A stretch of DNA of 64,000 nt, taken from positions 1-64,000 of the forward strand of contig NZ_JACJTV010000003.1 of assembly GCF_014698845.1 (NCBI RefSeq). The letters run 5' to 3'. Position 1 is the stretch's first letter, and each line of letters begins with the position of its first letter. Below, one piece after another: positions 48,091-57,395 of this stretch. The position numbers and the translations under genes were made by a program. The notes under the pieces were generated by a model, which saw only the letters and a program-made list of their open reading frames with translations, ran no database searches and had not been told where the DNA came from. The stretch is from Coleofasciculus sp. FACHB-1120. GTDB taxonomy: Bacteria; Cyanobacteriota; Cyanobacteriia; Cyanobacteriales; FACHB-T130.

Positions 48091-48864
48091 TTACTCCAGC
48101 AGATCCGGTTGTTGACGCACAATCATGTCGTAGAGAGGTTGAAAGCTAAACCATCCCATGTGGTGCGATCCCACTTGGCGAGACGTCAAACGAGCCATAT
48201 CCGAGTCAATCAGGACAGGCTTACCCGCTGCCTCTGCCATCAGCTGTGCCTGACAGGAGCGATCCATTGTGATAAACCACCAGGCAGCTTCATCGACTGA
48301 GTGCCCGACTGTGAGCAGCCCGTGGTTGCGGAGGATGAGGGCTTTTTTGTCGCCTAAAGCTTCAGCAATCCGCTTGCCCTCTTCTAGTTTGAGAACGACG
48401 CCCGTGTAGTCATCAAACAGCCCGTGGTCTTCGTAGAAGCTACAAGCATCTTGCGTGAGGGGGTCGAGGAGGCGACCCAGGCTTGACCAGCTTTTGCCGT
48501 AGGTTGAATGGGAGTGTGCGGCTGCTACAACGTCGGGACGGGCGGCGTGGATACGGGAGTGGATGGCAAAGGCTGCCTGATTGACAGGCTTATTCCCCTC
48601 AATGACCTCACCTTGCTCATTGACTAAAAGCAGGTCGCTGGCTCGGATAAGACTGAAGTGCATCCCGAAAGGATTCACCCAAAAGCGATCTGGGTGTTCG
48701 GGGTCGCGGGCGGTGATGTGACCGGCGATACCTTCAGAAAAGCCGAAGCGGGCAAACAGACGAAATGCAGCAGCTAGGCGTTGCTTGCGATTGCAGCGTT
48801 CCTCTTCGATAGAAGCAAAGGTCGGTGGTTGGGGAATGTTGATAGGAATGTTGAGTGTCTGCAT
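48091..48864 (-). CDS. Class II aldolase/adducin-family protein
   Basis: About 257 residues from the ATG at 48864 (AGGC upstream); the longer frame to 49074 adds a stretch without family similarity. The class II aldolase pattern is clear: GFSEGIAGHITARDPEHPDR, the PFGMHFSLIRASDLLLVNEQ strand, HSRIHAARPDVVAAAHSHST with the zinc-binding His pair, and LILRNHGLLTVGHSVDEAAW with the third His. Known members cleave or decarboxylate small sugar phosphates and keto acids using zinc; the substrate here is unknown. A VOC-fold gene follows 100 bases downstream. Confidence 0.87.
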   Translation of the reverse strand: MQTLNIPINIPQPPTFASIEEERCNRKQRLAAAFRLFARFGFSEGIAGHITARDPEHPDRFWVNPFGMHFSLIRASDLLLVNEQGEVIEGNKPVNQAAFAIHSRIHAARPDVVAAAHSHSTYGKSWSSLGRLLDPLTQDACSFYEDHGLFDDYTGVVLKLEEGKRIAEALGDKKALILRNHGLLTVGHSVDEAAWWFITMDRSCQAQLMAEAAGKPVLIDSDMARLTSRQVGSHHMGWFSFQPLYDMIVRQQPDLLE

Positions 48865-49769
48865 AGATTTAGCCTGTATAAATCGGTTGTTGTAAAGATG
48901 TTGGGTTTGTGAGTGTATTGTATTTTGCCAGGAAGTTAGTAGAAGATCGTTAGCGATCGCTACCGATAGGCGGCAATTGGGCGCATGGATTTTCAGGCGG
49001 AAACAAGGCTTTCTCTGAAGCTGCTGCCCGAATTTTAAGCTCTGAACTTTATTTTTTCCTAGTGAGGAAGCCATTGCAGTTTGAGCAATGACTAAAAGTC
49101 TTTATTTCTTTATCTTTATTCCTGGCTAAGCTGAAACTAACTTGAGGAGAGCTTCTTGAATGCAGGAAAAACTTATCTGGTAATTTTTCTTTTATTCTAA
49201 CCACCTTTCTTTTAAAATGCCATTATTTATAAACTAATAGATTTACATTCTGTAGTAAAAAGCAGTAAAGGGGAAATTTAATTTTTCTTAATTATTAAAT
49301 AAAACAGCGATCGCTCATTACATTGTTCGCTTAAAGAAAGCCATTGCTCTTAAATAGGCTCACTTAATTATCTGTCAAATAGGTAGCTCGGAAACAAAAC
49401 CCATATTGAGTTACAAGCAGAAGGGAAGCTGCTGATAATTGTTTTTCTAAAAAGTGTTAATTATTCTCTGTCCACTATAAAATAGTAAAGTTGTCGTAGA
49501 AACGAGTGGCGACTTAGAGCAGCATCCGCCTATTTATCGGAATGGCTGTCGTTAGAGAAGCGAGACGCTTGCTCAAAATGCCGCTTAGTGATATTAACTC
49601 GTTTGCTCAATGCTTACATACAACCAGATCCCAGCTTTTCTACCTTCCGCTATCAAGTAAAATAATTTTTATGCAAGCCTCAGTAACACCCTTGTGTCAA
49701 CTCCCTCATAATAGAATTCCGCTGAATTGAACTTGATTCCAAGGTATTTTCACCGCCAAGTATATCGTC
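48865..49769. other. Long intergenic region between divergent genes
   Basis: About 900 bases, AT-rich, no supported gene. A 62-codon frame at 49542-49730 has no ribosome binding site and is probably chance, although its GTTAGAGAAGCGAGACGCTT segment looks like a short dispersed repeat. Both flanking genes point away, so two promoters lie here. Confidence 0.45.
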
Positions 49770-51737
49770 ATGAAAACCGAAACACAATCTGCACAAGCTC
49801 CCAAACTCATCACCCTCAACTGCTCTGGTGGCATTTCATTGGGTGCTTATATGGCAGGAGTTTTTTATGAATTAACAAAAGAATCTGTTAAAAGCGAACC
49901 TAAAGTTATTATTGATATTATTACTGGATCTTCAGCCGGAGCAATGTCTGGGGTCATCGCCGCCTATTGCTTACTTCAAGGAAAGGTCGATCCACCTTTT
50001 CAATCGAATCAACTGCTCAAATTTGCAGAAGAAGAGCATAAAAGCCCTTTGTATCAAGCATGGGTTCAACAAGCAGATATTCAAAAAATAGATAGCTTTT
50101 CCGTCATGTTCTCTAGTTTTAAAGATGGATTTCAAGCAACTATAGAAAGTTTTACCGACAGCTTTGAGGCAACAATTGAAAGGTATAAAAGGAGTTCTAA
50201 TCCACTTAGGAGAGGGATTCATAAGCTTTTGCATCGTTCTATATCCTCTAAACTTACTCCCGAAGCAAAACGTAAGAAAACCACCCTAAGTGTTCTTTCT
50301 GGTGAGGCAATTGAGAAAATTGCTGAACTTGTCATAAAGCCGCCTCAGATTACAGAAAATACGAAACCCTTGGCGCTTTTAATGACACTTACAAACTTGC
50401 AAGGGATTCTGGAAGAAATAAACCTCACTGACTCACAAGGAAATTTAGAACAAGAAATTGAAACGATTACCAGTTCAGAAACTCGTCAGTTTCTGTTTCA
50501 TGCAGGGATTCCTCAAGAAAAAATGAATAAGATGTGGGGGAAGGCAGTAATGGGAGGTCGTGCTTCTGGTGCTTTCCCGGTCGCTTTTCCACCCATTTGG
50601 GATCATTCTGATATTAGTAGTATTAATCTTAAAGACCTCAGTGATGACTACTTTAAAACTCCTAAAAAACAAGAACTGAAGGAAGAAGGGCTAGGCGCTG
50701 TACGTGAAAGCATAGCAGATAATACACATTTAGTATTTCTGTATACGGATGGAGGAATTCTAGATGGTTTGCCCATCTTAAAAGGAATTGAACTGGAAAA
50801 TAATTTGCGTTCTAAACAAATACCAAATAACGAGCGTTCAAGCCAGTTTCAGGAAAAATTTACGGCACAACAGCCATCAATTAATACAGAACGATTGCAC
50901 GTGTATATCCGTCCAGTTCCTGTAGAAAATTTGAATAGTGCAAAACGGTTAACCCAAGGGCAATTTTCTACACTAGAAGTTGGATTGAGTGGCTTAACAC
51001 TGCCGAAAGCCGAACATGACTCGCTCCGATTAAGAGAAATTCAAGAACAAAATCAATTAGCCTTAGCCAAGAGAAAATTACTAGAAGCCATTGAGAAGAA
51101 AAATCTTGAAGATATGAATCAAGTTAAGCAAATTATCGAAGAAGCAATCCCTTATCGGCACATAAAGCTTCGCCCCATTACTCCAGCAATTTTGGGTGAA
51201 ATTGCTAATTCTGAAAGTAGTAATACGATAAGCAAGCTGAAACCAATTTACGATAATCTACCCAAAAATATTAAAAATTCTTTACAAGAAGGAAGTGTCG
51301 CCGAACTACTTGCATCAGATTTTCTAGGTGCGTTTGGTGGCTTTTTTGATAAACGATATCGAGACCATGATTTTTTATTAGGTCGAATTTGTGGGATTAC
51401 TTGGTTACACCAATACTGCGATGTAGAAATTACCGAAGCGGAAGTGGATACGATAGTAAGACAAAGTAAGAAATATCTGCTAGAACGAGATCCGCAACCT
51501 TCCGATTTAAAGCTCAGTCAAAAGATTAGGATTGCTAGGATAGTTTTACGTGCTTTAAGAATTGTATTAACTGAGTCAAAAATTATTGGACTGATGTGGC
51601 TATTCGTTTTTGGAATCCTGAAAGTATTAGCGATTTCAGGATTAGCAATTCTTGAGATTTTGGCAACTTTATTGATTGTGGTTTCTGATTTGATGGAGAA
51701 ATCACAAAAGATGATGTTTGGCAATCAAAAGTCATAA
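49770..51737 (+). CDS. Patatin-like phospholipase with C-terminal membrane segment
   Basis: 655 residues. The N-terminal patatin core has the oxyanion segment NCSGGISLGAYMAGV (residues 18-32), nucleophile motif GSSAG (Ser55) and catalytic Asp in TDGG at about residue 327. Between these lies a 250-residue insertion with a helical segment. Residues 600-640 are strongly hydrophobic (LMWLFVFGILKVLAISGLAI), probably anchoring it to a membrane. The family hydrolyses acyl esters of membrane lipids. It is AT-rich compared with the neighbouring cytochrome and Rubisco genes, a hint of transfer. No ribosome binding site stands out. Confidence 0.88.
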   Translation: MKTETQSAQAPKLITLNCSGGISLGAYMAGVFYELTKESVKSEPKVIIDIITGSSAGAMSGVIAAYCLLQGKVDPPFQSNQLLKFAEEEHKSPLYQAWVQQADIQKIDSFSVMFSSFKDGFQATIESFTDSFEATIERYKRSSNPLRRGIHKLLHRSISSKLTPEAKRKKTTLSVLSGEAIEKIAELVIKPPQITENTKPLALLMTLTNLQGILEEINLTDSQGNLEQEIETITSSETRQFLFHAGIPQEKMNKMWGKAVMGGRASGAFPVAFPPIWDHSDISSINLKDLSDDYFKTPKKQELKEEGLGAVRESIADNTHLVFLYTDGGILDGLPILKGIELENNLRSKQIPNNERSSQFQEKFTAQQPSINTERLHVYIRPVPVENLNSAKRLTQGQFSTLEVGLSGLTLPKAEHDSLRLREIQEQNQLALAKRKLLEAIEKKNLEDMNQVKQIIEEAIPYRHIKLRPITPAILGEIANSESSNTISKLKPIYDNLPKNIKNSLQEGSVAELLASDFLGAFGGFFDKRYRDHDFLLGRICGITWLHQYCDVEITEAEVDTIVRQSKKYLLERDPQPSDLKLSQKIRIARIVLRALRIVLTESKIIGLMWLFVFGILKVLAISGLAILEILATLLIVVSDLMEKSQKMMFGNQKS

Positions 51738-52008
51738 AAAAATTGTATGTGAGTGTTGGTCTTTTGAATAGTGACATTGTGGGTACTGACCTTGAGCGAT
51801 CGCTACTTCGTCTAGCCCGTCGATACACGCAAGCTGGAATGAAAACCTCCCAGCTATCAGACAGAAGGCGCGATTGTCCTTGTTTCCCTTGCCGACGGGG
51901 GAAGCGATCGCTTCCTATCCTTAAAATAGGCTGAAGAATAATCGCTCAGAAACAACCGAAAACTGGTAGCGTCAGACAAAGGAGAAGATTATTACAGGAC
52001 GTTAAGGT

Positions 52009-53814
52009 TTGAAAACGCGCTCTAGTTACTGGCATCTACTGCCATACATCCGCCCTCAGTGGAAAACCATCGCGCAAGCTTTCGCTTGCACGTTAGGGGT
52101 TACAGTATTCTGGCCCATCCAGGCGGCACTTGCAGGCAAAATCGCCAATTTCATTGGACAAGGCGATATGGCAGCACTTGCCCAGTTAGCAGGAGTGCTG
52201 GCAGTCGTTTTTCTTGTGCAGAAAATCCTGATGTATGGACAGGATTCGCTGATGGCGAAAGCCGCTCTTTTCGTTGCCTTTAACTTACGCAAGCAAGTTT
52301 ATACTCACCTACATCGTCTCAACTTTGGCTACTTTGAAACTGCACAAACCGGCGATTTAACTTACCGTCTCACCGAGGATATTGACCGAGTTGGGGAAGT
52401 CGTAAATAAAGTTTTCCATGACTTTATTCCCTGCGTGTTGCAGCTAATCGTTGTGCTGGGTTACATGATTTATCTCAACTGGCAGCTGACGCTGGCAACG
52501 TTTATCGTTGCACCGCTGATGGGCGTTTTAATTGGCTGGTTTGGCGAACAGATGTTGAAGTTTTCTCGCCGTAGCCAAAATCGCGTCTCTAATTTATCGG
52601 CGTTGTTGACAGAGGTGTTTAGCGGAATTCGTCTGGTACAAGCTTTCGCCGCTCAAGATTATGAAATTGCCCGTTTTGCCCAGGAAGCAGAAGAAAACCG
52701 GAAAGCGAAGTATGCAACTGAACGGCTAAAGGCGATTCAGAACCCTGTGGTTGGATTCTTGTACGCGATGAGCGTTTTACTGCTGTTTTTCCTCGGCGGC
52801 TGGCAAATTTCGATTAATAATCTGACTGGGGCAGAATTTGTAAGCTATATCGCAGCGGTGGCGTTACTGATTGACCCGATTGCCCATCTCACCAGCAATT
52901 ACAACGAATTTAAACAGGGTCAGGCATCGGTCGATCGGATTTTTGAACTGATGGCGATTCAGCCAACTGTGGTGGAAAAGCCGGGTGCCGTTGACCTCCC
53001 GGCGGTCACAGGTAAAGTGGAATACTTTAACGTTACCTTTGCCTATCCTCCACTAAATTCCCCAAGTCCTACCTTCTTAGAGGATGACTTAGATAGGGTG
53101 CAACCTCTTTCTAAGTTGGTGCAAGGAGGAACTCCGGTGCTGCAAAATTTGAATTTGCTGGCACACTCCGGAGAAATGATTGCCTTGGTGGGTGCGTCGG
53201 GTGCGGGTAAAACGACTTTGGTGAATCTTCTTCCCCGCTTTTATGACACCCAAGCGGGTGAAATTCTGATTGATGGGATTAATATTCAGGATGTGACCCT
53301 GCGGAGTCTGCGGCGGCAAATTGGGATTGTCCCGCAGGAAACGATTCTATTTTCTGGGACGATTGCTCAAAATATTGCTTTTGGACAAGCGGAGTTTGAC
53401 CTCAAGGACGTGCAGGTGGCGGCAGAAATAGCCAACGCCCATCAGTTCATTACCCAATTTACACAGGGCTATCATACCTGGGTGGGGGAGAGAGGAGTAA
53501 ATTTATCGGGGGGGCAGAAGCAGAGAATTGCGATCGCCCGTGCTGTTTTGCTCAATCCTAGAATCCTCATCCTGGATGAAGCAACCTCCGCCCTGGATTC
53601 GGAATCAGAAGCCTTGGTGCAGGAAGCCCTAGAACGGATTATGCAAGACCGGACTGTTTTTATCATCGCCCACCGCCTCGCCACGGTGCGCCGCGCTGAC
53701 CGAATTCTGGTTGTGGAACAGGGGCAGATTATGGAATCGGGAACCCACGAACAGTTGCTGCAAAAAGGCGATCGCTATGCCCGGTTTTACGCACAACAGT
53801 TCAGTCAGGTCTAG
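52009..53814 (+). CDS. ABC exporter, fused permease and ATPase
   Basis: 601 residues. Six membrane segments occupy the first 310 residues. The ATPase domain has Walker A GASGAGKTT, signature LSGGQKQRIAIARA, Walker B ILILDEATSALD and switch His in IIAHRLATV. An insertion of about 35 residues before Walker A (PPLNSPSPTFLEDDLDRVQP) is unusual for type I exporters. The start is a TTG because a stop codon lies two codons upstream; no ATG gives a complete first helix. It probably exports lipid, glycolipid or peptide. It lies 271 bases after the patatin gene on the same strand, so a link to lipid turnover is possible but unproven. Confidence 0.87.
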   Translation: MKTRSSYWHLLPYIRPQWKTIAQAFACTLGVTVFWPIQAALAGKIANFIGQGDMAALAQLAGVLAVVFLVQKILMYGQDSLMAKAALFVAFNLRKQVYTHLHRLNFGYFETAQTGDLTYRLTEDIDRVGEVVNKVFHDFIPCVLQLIVVLGYMIYLNWQLTLATFIVAPLMGVLIGWFGEQMLKFSRRSQNRVSNLSALLTEVFSGIRLVQAFAAQDYEIARFAQEAEENRKAKYATERLKAIQNPVVGFLYAMSVLLLFFLGGWQISINNLTGAEFVSYIAAVALLIDPIAHLTSNYNEFKQGQASVDRIFELMAIQPTVVEKPGAVDLPAVTGKVEYFNVTFAYPPLNSPSPTFLEDDLDRVQPLSKLVQGGTPVLQNLNLLAHSGEMIALVGASGAGKTTLVNLLPRFYDTQAGEILIDGINIQDVTLRSLRRQIGIVPQETILFSGTIAQNIAFGQAEFDLKDVQVAAEIANAHQFITQFTQGYHTWVGERGVNLSGGQKQRIAIARAVLLNPRILILDEATSALDSESEALVQEALERIMQDRTVFIIAHRLATVRRADRILVVEQGQIMESGTHEQLLQKGDRYARFYAQQFSQV

Positions 53815-53867
53815 TCAGTCAGGTCTAGGCTGATTATGAATGATCGATTATCCATGTCCGCCCCCAT

Positions 53868-54242
53868 CTACAATTTCTCTAAATAACGCAGTAAATCCGC
53901 CATTTCTTGGGTACTGGGCTGGAACTGGGGCATGGGCGGGGTATCCCCACTGATGACTTGGTGAATGATTCTTACGCGAGATTTGCGCTTAGAGATGGCT
54001 TCTAGACTGGGACCCACTCGACCGTGTGCTTCCAATCCATGACACCCCGCACAGTTCATTTGAAAAATCGCGTGTCCCTTCACAGGGTCGCCAGTTCGGT
54101 TCAAAACTGTCTTGACATAAGGATCGGAGACGTGAAACAGGCTAACCCCCACAAGTGCCAAGAGGATGACCAGGAAAGCAGCCAATGCCATCAAGCTGAG
54201 GCGCTGCATCTGGGTTTCAGGTTTAGGTAGCTGGTTATCCAA
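53868..54242 (-). CDS. cytM: Membrane-anchored cytochrome c, CytM-like
   Basis: 124 residues. One N-terminal membrane segment (residues 17-38) anchors a class I cytochrome c domain with haem motif Cys64-x2-Cys67-His68 (NCAGCHGL) and Met104 in TPPMPQF as likely sixth ligand. Size and layout fit cytochrome cM, a low-abundance cyanobacterial protein tied to control of respiration and photosynthesis under stress. It lies divergent from petG, 281 bases away. Haem attachment would use the CcdA-Ccs1 pair encoded at the start of the window. Alternative: another anchored cytochrome c of the c-type oxidase group. Confidence 0.82.
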   Translation of the reverse strand: MDNQLPKPETQMQRLSLMALAAFLVILLALVGVSLFHVSDPYVKTVLNRTGDPVKGHAIFQMNCAGCHGLEAHGRVGPSLEAISKRKSRVRIIHQVISGDTPPMPQFQPSTQEMADLLRYLEKL

Positions 54243-54523
54243 AGGTTTCTGAAGGTGAGATGTAAGGGCAGTTTTTTATCTGGGTGCAGGCGATCGCTAT
54301 GCAATGAACGAGTATAGCGATATGTGTGGTTGTGTATCGATAAAGATTTCGATTCATATACATAGCTTAAATTTTCTAGAGAGTCGAGGCAAGCTTAGTT
54401 TCCTCCAGCTTGCTACCGGAATCGGAGATGCCTTGAAATTGTGTCGCTACAGGCTCACCCGTTCTTCCTCTCTAGCTTGTAGGATGAGAAACAGGCAAAA
54501 AACATTAACAAAGGAGTACTGAC

Positions 54524-54637
54524 GTGGTAGAACCCCTGCTTTCTGGCATTGTGCTTGGCTTGATCTTAGTTACCCTATCGGGACTATTTTTCGCTGCTTA
54601 TATGCAGTTTAAGCGCGGTAATCAACTGGGGCTGTAG
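54524..54637 (+). CDS. petG: Cytochrome b6f complex subunit 5 (PetG)
   Basis: 37 residues beginning with [23 protein letters not shown] then [17 protein letters not shown]. This is the single-helix PetG subunit at the edge of the b6f dimer. GGAG lies nine bases before the start. Length and sequence fit the family in full. A terminator of the GGGTGGGC class lies about 80 bases downstream. The gene lies between divergent cytM and convergent rsmD-hisH. Confidence 0.96.
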   Translation: MVEPLLSGIVLGLILVTLSGLFFAAYMQFKRGNQLGL

Positions 54638-54645
54638 AAGTTAAT

Positions 54646-54710
54646 GTAGAGACGCTTGGGCGTAGCGGCACGTTAGTACCGCGCAGTCCCCCATAATTTC
54701 GCGTCTCTAC
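54646..54710. repeat. Dispersed palindrome of the GTAGAGACG class
   Basis: GTAGAGACGC and GCGTCTCTAC form a perfect 10-pair stem at the ends of a 65-base element. An inner GCGG/CCGC pair is possible around GCGGCACGTTAGTACCGC. The segment GCGTAGCGGCACG recurs in inverted form at 55313-55325, just before rsmD's start. Confidence 0.65.
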
Positions 54711-54719
54711 CTCTTGTAG

Positions 54720-54741
54720 GGTGGGCACTGCCCACCTTTTT
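54720..54741 (+). terminator. Intrinsic terminator of petG, GGGTGGGC class
   Basis: GGTGGGC and GCCCACC form a perfect 7-pair stem around ACT, followed by TTTTT. It is oriented to end petG transcription. Confidence 0.85.
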
Positions 54742-54748
54742 CAAGGTT

Positions 54749-55297
54749 TTAGATGATTGCTGGGCAATAGAAGGTAAGGGCAGTATTGCCGTAAACCTTT
54801 TGGCGACAGATTTCCAGTGCGGGAACGGGTTCAACCGTCCAGTTGTTAGGACTATGTTCTACTGCGAATTCACCGCCTTCAGCCAGTAGTTGATATTGCG
54901 CGATCGCTTCCAGCACCGGCTGATATAATTCACTCGCATAGGGCGGGTCAAAATATATTCGGTCGAACTGTTGACCCGTCAGGGTTTTCAATCGCTGAAC
55001 GACATCTCCTCGCAACACCTGAAATTTTTGGTCATCTTGAGCGACTTGCTGCCAGTTTTCCTGGATAATGGCGCAGGCGCGACTCCACTGTTCAATTCCG
55101 ACGACGTAGCTGGCACCGCGACACAATGCCTCTGCGCCCATCGAACCACTACCGGCACACAAATCCAGCCAGCGACAGCCGCTGATGCTGCCCTGCCAAA
55201 TATTAAATACTGCTTCCCGCACTCGCCCTAGAGTGGGTCGGGTTTCTTGACCTGGTAAGGTTTTAAGCAAGCGATTGCCGTAGATTCTGAGGCTCAT
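54749..55297 (-). CDS. rsmD: 16S rRNA (guanine(966)-N2)-methyltransferase
   Basis: 182 residues. SAM-binding loop WLDLCAGSGSMGAEALCRGA and catalytic motif YFDPPYASE (DPPY) identify the RsmD family, which methylates G966 of 16S rRNA during 30S assembly. The N-terminal LPGQETRPTLGRVREAVFNI is the expected rRNA-binding loop (R-P-T-x-x-x-V-R-E-A-x-F-N). It lies 38 bases downstream of hisH on the same strand and is probably co-transcribed. Confidence 0.94.
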   Translation of the reverse strand: MSLRIYGNRLLKTLPGQETRPTLGRVREAVFNIWQGSISGCRWLDLCAGSGSMGAEALCRGASYVVGIEQWSRACAIIQENWQQVAQDDQKFQVLRGDVVQRLKTLTGQQFDRIYFDPPYASELYQPVLEAIAQYQLLAEGGEFAVEHSPNNWTVEPVPALEICRQKVYGNTALTFYCPAII

Positions 55298-55335
55298 AAT
55301 TAGGTCAGACGTGCCGCTACGCTAACGCAACTTTA

Positions 55336-55971
55336 CTATGCGGCAACTTCGGTTCGTACCTGGGCGACAAAGTTGGATAATATTTGCAGTCCGCTGGTGG
55401 AGGATTTTTCCGGGTGGAACTGCACAGCCATCAAATTATCACGCGCGATCGCAGCCGTCACCGTTTGACTTCCGTGGGTGATAGTGGCGGCGCGGATTTG
55501 AGGATCGACGGGATCGACGTAGTAGGAATGGACAAAATAAACCCAAGGCTGAGAAGGTAACTGCTGCCATATTGGGGCATCTGGTTGGGCAATTTCCAGT
55601 TGATTCCAACCCATATGGGGAATCGTCAACTCAGGTTCGGGGCGAAATCGTCGCACCACACCGGGGATAATGCCTAAACCGGGTTCTTTGCCTTCTTCGC
55701 TGGAATCGAATAGAATTTGCAATCCCAGACAGATCCCTAAGAAAGGTTTGCCGGATGCGATCGCTTCTTTAATGGGTTCGACTAGGTGCCGCGATCGCAA
55801 GTGTTGCACTGCTGGATCGAAAGATCCCACACCAGGCAGAACTACAGCATCCGCCCGTGCAATGTCTATCGGTGAATCCGTGATTTTAGGGGTTGCACCC
55901 GCTTTTTCCAATCCCTTACAGGCAGAGTGCAGATTTCCCATGTCGTAGTCTATGACTGCAATGACTGACAT
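55336..55971 (-). CDS. hisH: Imidazole glycerol phosphate synthase glutaminase subunit
   Basis: 211 residues. This class I glutamine amidotransferase supplies ammonia to HisF in histidine synthesis. The catalytic triad is visible: Cys81 in FLGICLGLQILF, and His186 and Glu188 in VQFHPEKSS. The first strand VIAVIDYDMGNLHSACKGLE and the VLPGVGSF loop match the family. Length is normal. hisF is not in the window. Confidence 0.96.
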   Translation of the reverse strand: MSVIAVIDYDMGNLHSACKGLEKAGATPKITDSPIDIARADAVVLPGVGSFDPAVQHLRSRHLVEPIKEAIASGKPFLGICLGLQILFDSSEEGKEPGLGIIPGVVRRFRPEPELTIPHMGWNQLEIAQPDAPIWQQLPSQPWVYFVHSYYVDPVDPQIRAATITHGSQTVTAAIARDNLMAVQFHPEKSSTSGLQILSNFVAQVRTEVAA

Positions 55972-56055
55972 TAATATGCGCCTTTGCTGACTTTTGTTGT
56001 TTGTGTTGGGTATCCAGTTCCCTTCTTTTAACTTTACATTCTTTTGCTTAAAATT

Positions 56056-56598
56056 TCAAAAATATCTCTTTTCACCGTTCGGCAATTCATACTGAATGAA
56101 TATTTCTTTTCCTTCAGGCAGTTGTAATTCCGAAATCTTGAAAGTTTTTGATTCTTTGCCATCTTCCTCAAAGTATCCCCGATAAATTTGAGTGGGATTG
56201 TATACTTCTACATCCCTTGCGCCAAATTTATCTTCAGAAGAATCTAAAACTACCTTTATTTTATCATTTTCAACAATTATGTATTCTGTGACGGCATCCC
56301 CCTCTGGAGTAATACAAGCTTTCTTTGCTCCCATATTTCCTTGTTTTAACTTGAATACCCAACTCAACAAGGACTTAGTTTCGTTGTTTTCAGAAAGGCT
56401 CATCGAATTGCCGCTGGGAAAACATTCAATTACTTTTAACGACTTATCTTTCTTTAACTGCACCAGTAACTTCTTTGCTTGCGGTGAAATGTTATCCTGA
56501 GAACCAAGAGAGTTAAGTGTCTGAGTTTGGGCAGCTTTTTCTAAGTTGCATCCCGATACCATAAACACTACTATTAAAAGAGGAAACAATCGTCTCAT
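56056..56598 (-). CDS. Putative lipoprotein, unknown function
   Basis: About 180 residues from the ATG at 56598, preceded by GAGGTGG; the GC-poor frame to 56616 adds six residues. The signal peptide ends with the lipobox VSGC-N. The mature part holds short beta strands and two cysteines (IECFPSG, KACITPE). No domain is recognised. Base composition is AT-rich like the neighbouring patatin gene. It stands between divergent hisH and the C15-like peptidase gene. Confidence 0.7.
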   Translation of the reverse strand: MRRLFPLLIVVFMVSGCNLEKAAQTQTLNSLGSQDNISPQAKKLLVQLKKDKSLKVIECFPSGNSMSLSENNETKSLLSWVFKLKQGNMGAKKACITPEGDAVTEYIIVENDKIKVVLDSSEDKFGARDVEVYNPTQIYRGYFEEDGKESKTFKISELQLPEGKEIFIQYELPNGEKRYF

Positions 56599-56732
56599 TT
56601 TCCACCTCAATCTCATATCAGCATTTTTTACATTGGCTTCTATTAGATGAAAGACGTAGCTAGCGAAACATTTGTTGCTTTCAGACGGCTAACTTAGAAT
56701 TGAGCTAATCCGTGCATTCGACAAGATTCTTT

Positions 56733-57242
56733 ATGCAACAGCTCCTGCTAACGTCATTTACGACTTGGCTTCCCCATCAAAAATCTAATGCTTCCGACGA
56801 TCTATTGCTGGAAGTTGCCAAACTCGATTCTTTATCGCTATCATTAAATTTTTTAAGACAGCTACCCGTTGATGTTGCTCAAGCAAGCGATCGCGTCTTT
56901 GCCAAAATCAACGAACTACAGCCCGATGCGATTATCTGCTGCGGAATGGCAGAGTCTCGCACTCAATTAAGCGTGGAATCCTGTGCAGCTTGTGGAACCA
57001 CGCTTCTGAAAACATCAGTGAATCTAGAAAAACTATTAACAGGCTCAACGGCAACAGAAATTAGCCATGATGCTGGTAAATTTGTCTGCGAAGGGCTGTA
57101 TTACTCAGTATTAAACTACTTGCAAGAACGCCAACTCAACAGCCGCTGTATTTTCGTTCACGTTCCCATCCTAACTCCCGAAAATTCTTCGGAAGTCATG
57201 GGAGATTTTTTATGTATTCTTAAGAACCTGGCACTTTCTTAA
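56733..57242 (+). CDS. Pyrrolidone-carboxylate-peptidase-like protein (peptidase family C15)
   Basis: 169 residues from the ATG at 56733; the upstream GTG at 56712 adds seven residues without family similarity. The expected triad can be placed: Glu82 in QLSVESCA, Cys119 in HDAGKFVCEGLYYS, and His143 in CIFVHVPIL. Pyroglutamyl peptidase I removes N-terminal pyroglutamate; the protein is shorter than usual (about 210-215) because of a reduced N-terminal part. Activity is likely but specificity is uncertain. Confidence 0.75.
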   Translation: MQQLLLTSFTTWLPHQKSNASDDLLLEVAKLDSLSLSLNFLRQLPVDVAQASDRVFAKINELQPDAIICCGMAESRTQLSVESCAACGTTLLKTSVNLEKLLTGSTATEISHDAGKFVCEGLYYSVLNYLQERQLNSRCIFVHVPILTPENSSEVMGDFLCILKNLALS

Positions 57243-57395
57243 AGTCCTTTATGTCTTAGCACCCATCCGGAAAGTATTAGGATGGCATTCTCAGCAATAG
57301 CTAAAATCTCGGAAATATTTTGCTGTTGTTCAGGATGACAGTCTGACTAACTATTTTTTTGGATAGGGTCGTTATCATTTTTTATCAATCTTCCA

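Noticed and set aside
49542-49730. 62-codon plus-strand frame before the patatin gene
   Set aside because: No ribosome binding site and composition like its surroundings; part of it looks like a short dispersed repeat.
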